Assembly: GCA_003520365.1 (NCBI GenBank)
Contig: DOUW01000296.1
Location: forward strand, 1-16,626
Length of the DNA: 16,626 nt
Direction: 5' to 3'
Origin: Massilia sp.
GTDB lineage: Bacteria; Pseudomonadota; Gammaproteobacteria; Burkholderiales; Burkholderiaceae_D
Part shown: one piece after another, positions 13,581 to 16,626 of the stretch
Position numbering within the stretch: the first letter of the stretch is position 1
Layout: each line of letters begins with the position of its first letter
Notes under the pieces: model-generated
Told to the model about the DNA's origin: nothing
Databases searched by the model: none
What the model saw: only the letters and a program-made list of their open reading frames with translations
Position numbers and translations under genes: made by a program

Positions 13581-14969
13581 ATGTTTGAAAAAATCCTCAT
13601 CGCCAACCGTGGTGAAATCGCGCTGCGTATCCAGCGCGCCTGCCGCGAAATGGGCATCAAGACGGTGGTCGTTCACTCGGAAGCGGACAAGGACGCTAAG
13701 TACGTCAAACTGGCCGACGAATCGGTCTGCATCGGCCCGGCACAGTCGTCGCTGAGCTACCTGAACATGCCGGCCATTATCAGCGCCGCCGAAGTCACCG
13801 ACGCCGAAGCGATCCACCCGGGCTACGGCTTCCTCTCCGAAAACGCCGACTTCGCCGAGCGCGTGGAAAAATCGGGCTTCGTCTTCATCGGCCCGCGTTC
13901 CGATTCGATCCGCCTGATGGGCGACAAGGTCTCGGCCAAGCAGGCCATGATCCGCGCCGGCGTGCCTTGCGTGCCGGGTTCGGACGGCGCCCTCTCGGAC
14001 GATCCGAAGGAAATCATCCAGACCGCGCGCAAGATCGGCTACCCGGTCATCATCAAGGCCGCCGGCGGCGGCGGCGGTCGCGGCATGCGCGTCGTGCACA
14101 CCGAAGCGGCCCTGCTGAACGCCGTGCAGATGACCAAGACCGAAGCCGGCACCGCCTTCGGCAACCCGGAAGTCTATATGGAGAAGTTCCTGGAAAATCC
14201 GCGTCACGTGGAGATCCAGGTGCTGGCCGACGAGCACAAGAACGCCGTCTGGCTGGGCGAACGCGACTGCTCGATGCAGCGCCGCCACCAGAAAGTCATC
14301 GAGGAAGCGCCGGCGCCAGGCATCCCGCGCAAACTGATCGAGAAGATCGGCGACCGCTGCGCCGAAGCCTGCCGCAAGATCGGCTACCGCGGCGCCGGCA
14401 CCTTCGAATTCCTGTACGAGAACGGCGAGTTCTATTTCATCGAGATGAACACCCGCGTCCAGGTCGAACACCCGGTCACCGAAATGATCACCGGCATCGA
14501 CATCGTGCAGGAACAGATCCGCATCGCCTGCGGCGAAAAGCTGCGCTTCCGCCAGCGCGACATCATGCTGTCGGGCCACGCGATCGAGTGCCGCATCAAC
14601 GCCGAAGACCCGTTCAAGTTCACCCCGTCGCCGGGCCGCATCACCAGCTGGCATCCACCGGGCGGCCCTGGCATCCGTGTCGATTCGCACTCGTATGCGG
14701 GATACTATGTTCCACCTCATTACGACTCGATGATCGGCAAGGTAATTTCCTACGGTGCAACGCGCGAGCAGGCAATTCGCCGCATGCAAATTGCGCTCTC
14801 GGAAATGGTGGTTGAGGGTATCCTCACCAACATCCAGCTGCACCGCGAACTGATGGTGGACGCCCGCTTCATCGAAGGCGGCACCAACATCCACTACCTG
14901 GAGCAGAAGCTGGCCAACCGCCCGGACACGAAAGTGACCCTGGGCACGGACAATAAGGCTGAGGCATGA
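13581..14969 (+). CDS. accC: Biotin carboxylase subunit of acetyl-CoA carboxylase
   Basis: A 462-residue ATP-grasp enzyme that carboxylates the biotin on AccB using bicarbonate and ATP, the first half-reaction of fatty-acid synthesis. The key residues fall at the same numbers as in the E. coli enzyme: Lys116, Lys159, the glycine loop [11 protein letters not shown] (160-170), His209, Lys238, Glu276, Glu288, Asn290, Arg292, Glu296 and Arg338. The C-terminus runs about a dozen residues past the E. coli length and is hydrophilic. The ribosome site is weak. The stop overlaps the prmA start (ATGA). Confidence 0.98.
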   Translation: MFEKILIANRGEIALRIQRACREMGIKTVVVHSEADKDAKYVKLADESVCIGPAQSSLSYLNMPAIISAAEVTDAEAIHPGYGFLSENADFAERVEKSGFVFIGPRSDSIRLMGDKVSAKQAMIRAGVPCVPGSDGALSDDPKEIIQTARKIGYPVIIKAAGGGGGRGMRVVHTEAALLNAVQMTKTEAGTAFGNPEVYMEKFLENPRHVEIQVLADEHKNAVWLGERDCSMQRRHQKVIEEAPAPGIPRKLIEKIGDRCAEACRKIGYRGAGTFEFLYENGEFYFIEMNTRVQVEHPVTEMITGIDIVQEQIRIACGEKLRFRQRDIMLSGHAIECRINAEDPFKFTPSPGRITSWHPPGGPGIRVDSHSYAGYYVPPHYDSMIGKVISYGATREQAIRRMQIALSEMVVEGILTNIQLHRELMVDARFIEGGTNIHYLEQKLANRPDTKVTLGTDNKAEA

Positions 14970-15922
14970 GCTGGACTGAAGTCGTCATCGAAATCGCACG
15001 CGAGCACGCAGAGGCGCTGTCGGATGCCTTGATGGAAGCGGGCGCGTTGTCGGTGTCGGTGGAAGACGCCGACGAAGGCACGGAGCAGGAAAATCCCCTG
15101 TTCGGCGAGCCGGGCATGGAGCCGCTTGAGGCGGCCTGGGACCACAGCCGCGTGGTCGCCCTGACCGATACCGACGCGGATCAAGCCGCGATCGTCGCCG
15201 AAGCGGCGGCCGCCATCGGGCTGGCGAATCCACCGGCATTCACCACCCGTTCGGTGGCGGATGCCGACTGGGTGCGCCTGACCCAGTCGCAGTTCGAGCC
15301 TATCCACATCGGCAAGAACATCTGGGTCGTGCCGAGCTGGCACGAGGCGCCGAACCCCGACGCCCTGATCCTCGAACTCGATCCGGGCCTGGCCTTCGGC
15401 ACCGGCAGCCATCCGACCACCCGCCTGTGCATGGAGTGGCTGGAAGCGCACCCCAAGCCCGGTAAATCGGTGCTGGACTACGGCTGCGGCTCGGGCATCC
15501 TGGCGATGGTCGCCAAGAAGCTGGGCGCCGCCGACGTTGCCGGCGTCGACATCGACCCGCAAGCGATCGAATCGGCGAAATCGAACGCCGAGCGCAACGG
15601 TTGCGAGATCGATTTCTACCTGCCGGACGCCTTTGCCGTTGCGCCGAACGAGCGCCATGCCAAGGGTCAGTTCGACATCGTGGTGGCCAACATCCTCTCG
15701 AGCCCATTGAAGCTGATGGCGCCGATGCTGTCCGGCCGCGTGGCGCCGGGCGGTTCGCTGATCCTGTCGGGCGTGCTGGCGCGCCAGGCCGAGGAAGTGG
15801 CCGCCGCCTACGCACCTTTCATCAAGCTGGGCGTCTGGGCCGAGCAGGACGGCTGGGTCGCCCTTCACGGCACGCTCGGTCAGGACACCGTACCGCCGGC
15901 GCGTAGCTCCACTCCTCGATAA
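14966..15922 (+). CDS. prmA: Ribosomal protein L11 methyltransferase
   Basis: A 318-residue SAM-dependent enzyme that trimethylates several amino groups of ribosomal protein L11. The N-terminal domain recognises L11 ([10 protein letters not shown], then the [18 protein letters not shown] segment, about 99-116). The PrmA signature [15 protein letters not shown] (138-152) precedes motif [11 protein letters not shown] (170-179), the acidic SAM ligand in GVDIDP (193-198) and the catalytic-loop ANILSSPL (241-248). The gene overlaps accC by 4 nt and is followed at once by the zinc-ribbon gene, whose ribosome site overlaps the prmA stop codon. Confidence 0.97.
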   Translation: MSWTEVVIEIAREHAEALSDALMEAGALSVSVEDADEGTEQENPLFGEPGMEPLEAAWDHSRVVALTDTDADQAAIVAEAAAAIGLANPPAFTTRSVADADWVRLTQSQFEPIHIGKNIWVVPSWHEAPNPDALILELDPGLAFGTGSHPTTRLCMEWLEAHPKPGKSVLDYGCGSGILAMVAKKLGAADVAGVDIDPQAIESAKSNAERNGCEIDFYLPDAFAVAPNERHAKGQFDIVVANILSSPLKLMAPMLSGRVAPGGSLILSGVLARQAEEVAAAYAPFIKLGVWAEQDGWVALHGTLGQDTVPPARSSTPR

Positions 15923-15934
15923 GGAGAGCCCGGC

Positions 15935-16626
15935 ATGGCGCTCGCCACTCAATGCCCCCATTGCGGCACGATGTTCCGGGTCGCCTCGGACCAGCTCAAG
16001 CTACGTGGGGGCATCGTGCGCTGCGGCGCCTGCCAGGAAATCTTCGACGGCAGCGCCACCCTGGTCGACCTCGATGCCCTGCCGGCGCGTACGCCGGTGG
16101 CGCCGCAGCCGGCCAGTACGCAGGCTGCGCCTGCTGCTGCTCCCGCCGTCGCACCTGTTCCCGCATCTGCGCCACCTGCTGCTGAATCACCTGCCGCAAC
16201 CGTAGCCGCACCCGAGGCTGCCCGTGCAGCCGAACCGGAATCCGATCCCCTGCCCTTCACCATCGTCGACGGTCCGGCGGAGTCGTCCGATGCCGTGAAC
16301 GACGCGGCTGCGCCGGATGTCGACGAACAGCCGGTCTACACGCTCGACTTCGACCACACCTTCGACCCGTTCGGCATCCTGCCGAAAGTCGATGCGGCCG
16401 AGGCGAATCCGGAGCCCGCGGCGCAAGCCGTGCAGGCCGGGGCCGACAGCCACACCCTGCCCGAGACGCCGCAGGAAGAACCGGCGGTGGCGCTCGAGGC
16501 CGAGGCTGTCGCCGAAGCGCCCGTCGACGCTGTGCCGATTGAAGAGGAAACCGCGGCGGCGGCGGAAACGGCTGCGGCAGCGCAGGCCGACATCGCGTCC
16601 GAACCGGCAGTCGCCGCGGCCGCGCC
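15935..16626 (+). CDS. Zinc-ribbon protein, MJ0042/DUF3426-like (3' end outside window)
   Basis: An open frame of 230 codons that runs off the window edge. The N-terminus has a zinc ribbon with two CxxC pairs, Cys7/Cys10 (QCPHCGTMFRV) and Cys30/Cys33 (VRCGACQEIFDG), which matches the MJ0042 type found at the start of DUF3426 proteins beside prmA in beta-proteobacteria. From about residue 52 the protein is Ala/Pro rich and then acidic and of low complexity, with one more ordered island (VYTLDFDHTFDPFG). Full family members usually have a transmembrane helix and a C-terminal domain further on, which would lie outside. AAGGAGA at 15921-15927 gives the ATG at 15935. The function is unknown. Confidence 0.85.
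   Translation, partial: MALATQCPHCGTMFRVASDQLKLRGGIVRCGACQEIFDGSATLVDLDALPARTPVAPQPASTQAAPAAAPAVAPVPASAPPAAESPAATVAAPEAARAAEPESDPLPFTIVDGPAESSDAVNDAAAPDVDEQPVYTLDFDHTFDPFGILPKVDAAEANPEPAAQAVQAGADSHTLPETPQEEPAVALEAEAVAEAPVDAVPIEEETAAAAETAAAAQADIASEPAVAAAA

Noticed and set aside
13575..14894. A 439-codon minus-strand open frame antisense to accC
   Set aside because: Covers accC, whose catalytic residues are all present; the antisense product has no recognisable motif.
14894..15961. A 355-codon minus-strand open frame antisense to prmA
   Set aside because: Arg/His/Gly-rich shadow of prmA with no family resemblance.
15935..16626. Alanine/proline-rich part of the last gene, considered as evidence of a frameshift or pseudogene
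   Set aside because: The frame stays open over 230 codons, and low-complexity linkers are usual in this zinc-ribbon family.

Overview
The window looks like a piece of conserved chromosome from a GC-rich beta-proteobacterium. The order aroQ-accB-accC-prmA-zinc-ribbon protein, the pairing of ubiC with mpl, and the TonB-like/aroE/mtgA operon fit Burkholderiales, most likely the Oxalobacteraceae (Massilia/Telluria type). That placement is from recognised gene families and synteny, not from a database search. I see no insertion sequence, phage gene, CRISPR array, rRNA or tRNA, and no island of odd base composition.

Layout. 1-360 (minus): the start of a lipoprotein gene cut by the window edge, preceded by a small two-helix membrane protein. 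473-1159 (plus): a SAM methyltransferase, overlapping tail-to-tail with corA (1146-2117, minus), a magnesium/cobalt transporter. 2241-4668 (minus): a three-gene operon, TonB-like protein, aroE (shikimate dehydrogenase) and mtgA (peptidoglycan glycosyltransferase). 4833-6138 (plus): nhaA, a Na+/H+ antiporter, with a perfect -10 box and a structured 5' leader that resembles a cation-responsive riboswitch. 6185-11077 (minus): a tightly packed operon of mpl, a YqiA-type esterase, ubiC, an RNB-family exoribonuclease and a small EF-hand membrane protein; the first four genes are joined by 4-nt stop/start overlaps. 11154-12349 (plus): a conserved protein with a degenerate nucleotidyltransferase-like motif, overlapping a TlpA/ResA-type thioredoxin. 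12479 to the end (plus): aroQ, accB, accC, prmA and a truncated zinc-ribbon protein.

How the genes work together. aroE and aroQ are two steps of the shikimate pathway, lying in separate operons about 9 kb apart. Chorismate from that pathway is the substrate of ubiC, the entry to ubiquinone. mpl (murein peptide recycling) and mtgA (glycan polymerisation) serve the cell wall. accB and accC make up the biotin carboxylase half of acetyl-CoA carboxylase. corA and nhaA handle cations.

Most of the window is ordinary housekeeping sequence. The most interesting non-coding element is the nhaA leader (about 4845-4926): a three-way-junction fold whose closing stem occupies the space between the Shine-Dalgarno sequence and the start codon, beginning where transcription is predicted to start. 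Secondary points are a terminator-like hairpin between accB and accC, a palindrome-centred inverted repeat before aroQ, two genes that may be translated from leaderless mRNAs, and an Asp-to-Glu change in the RNB active site.
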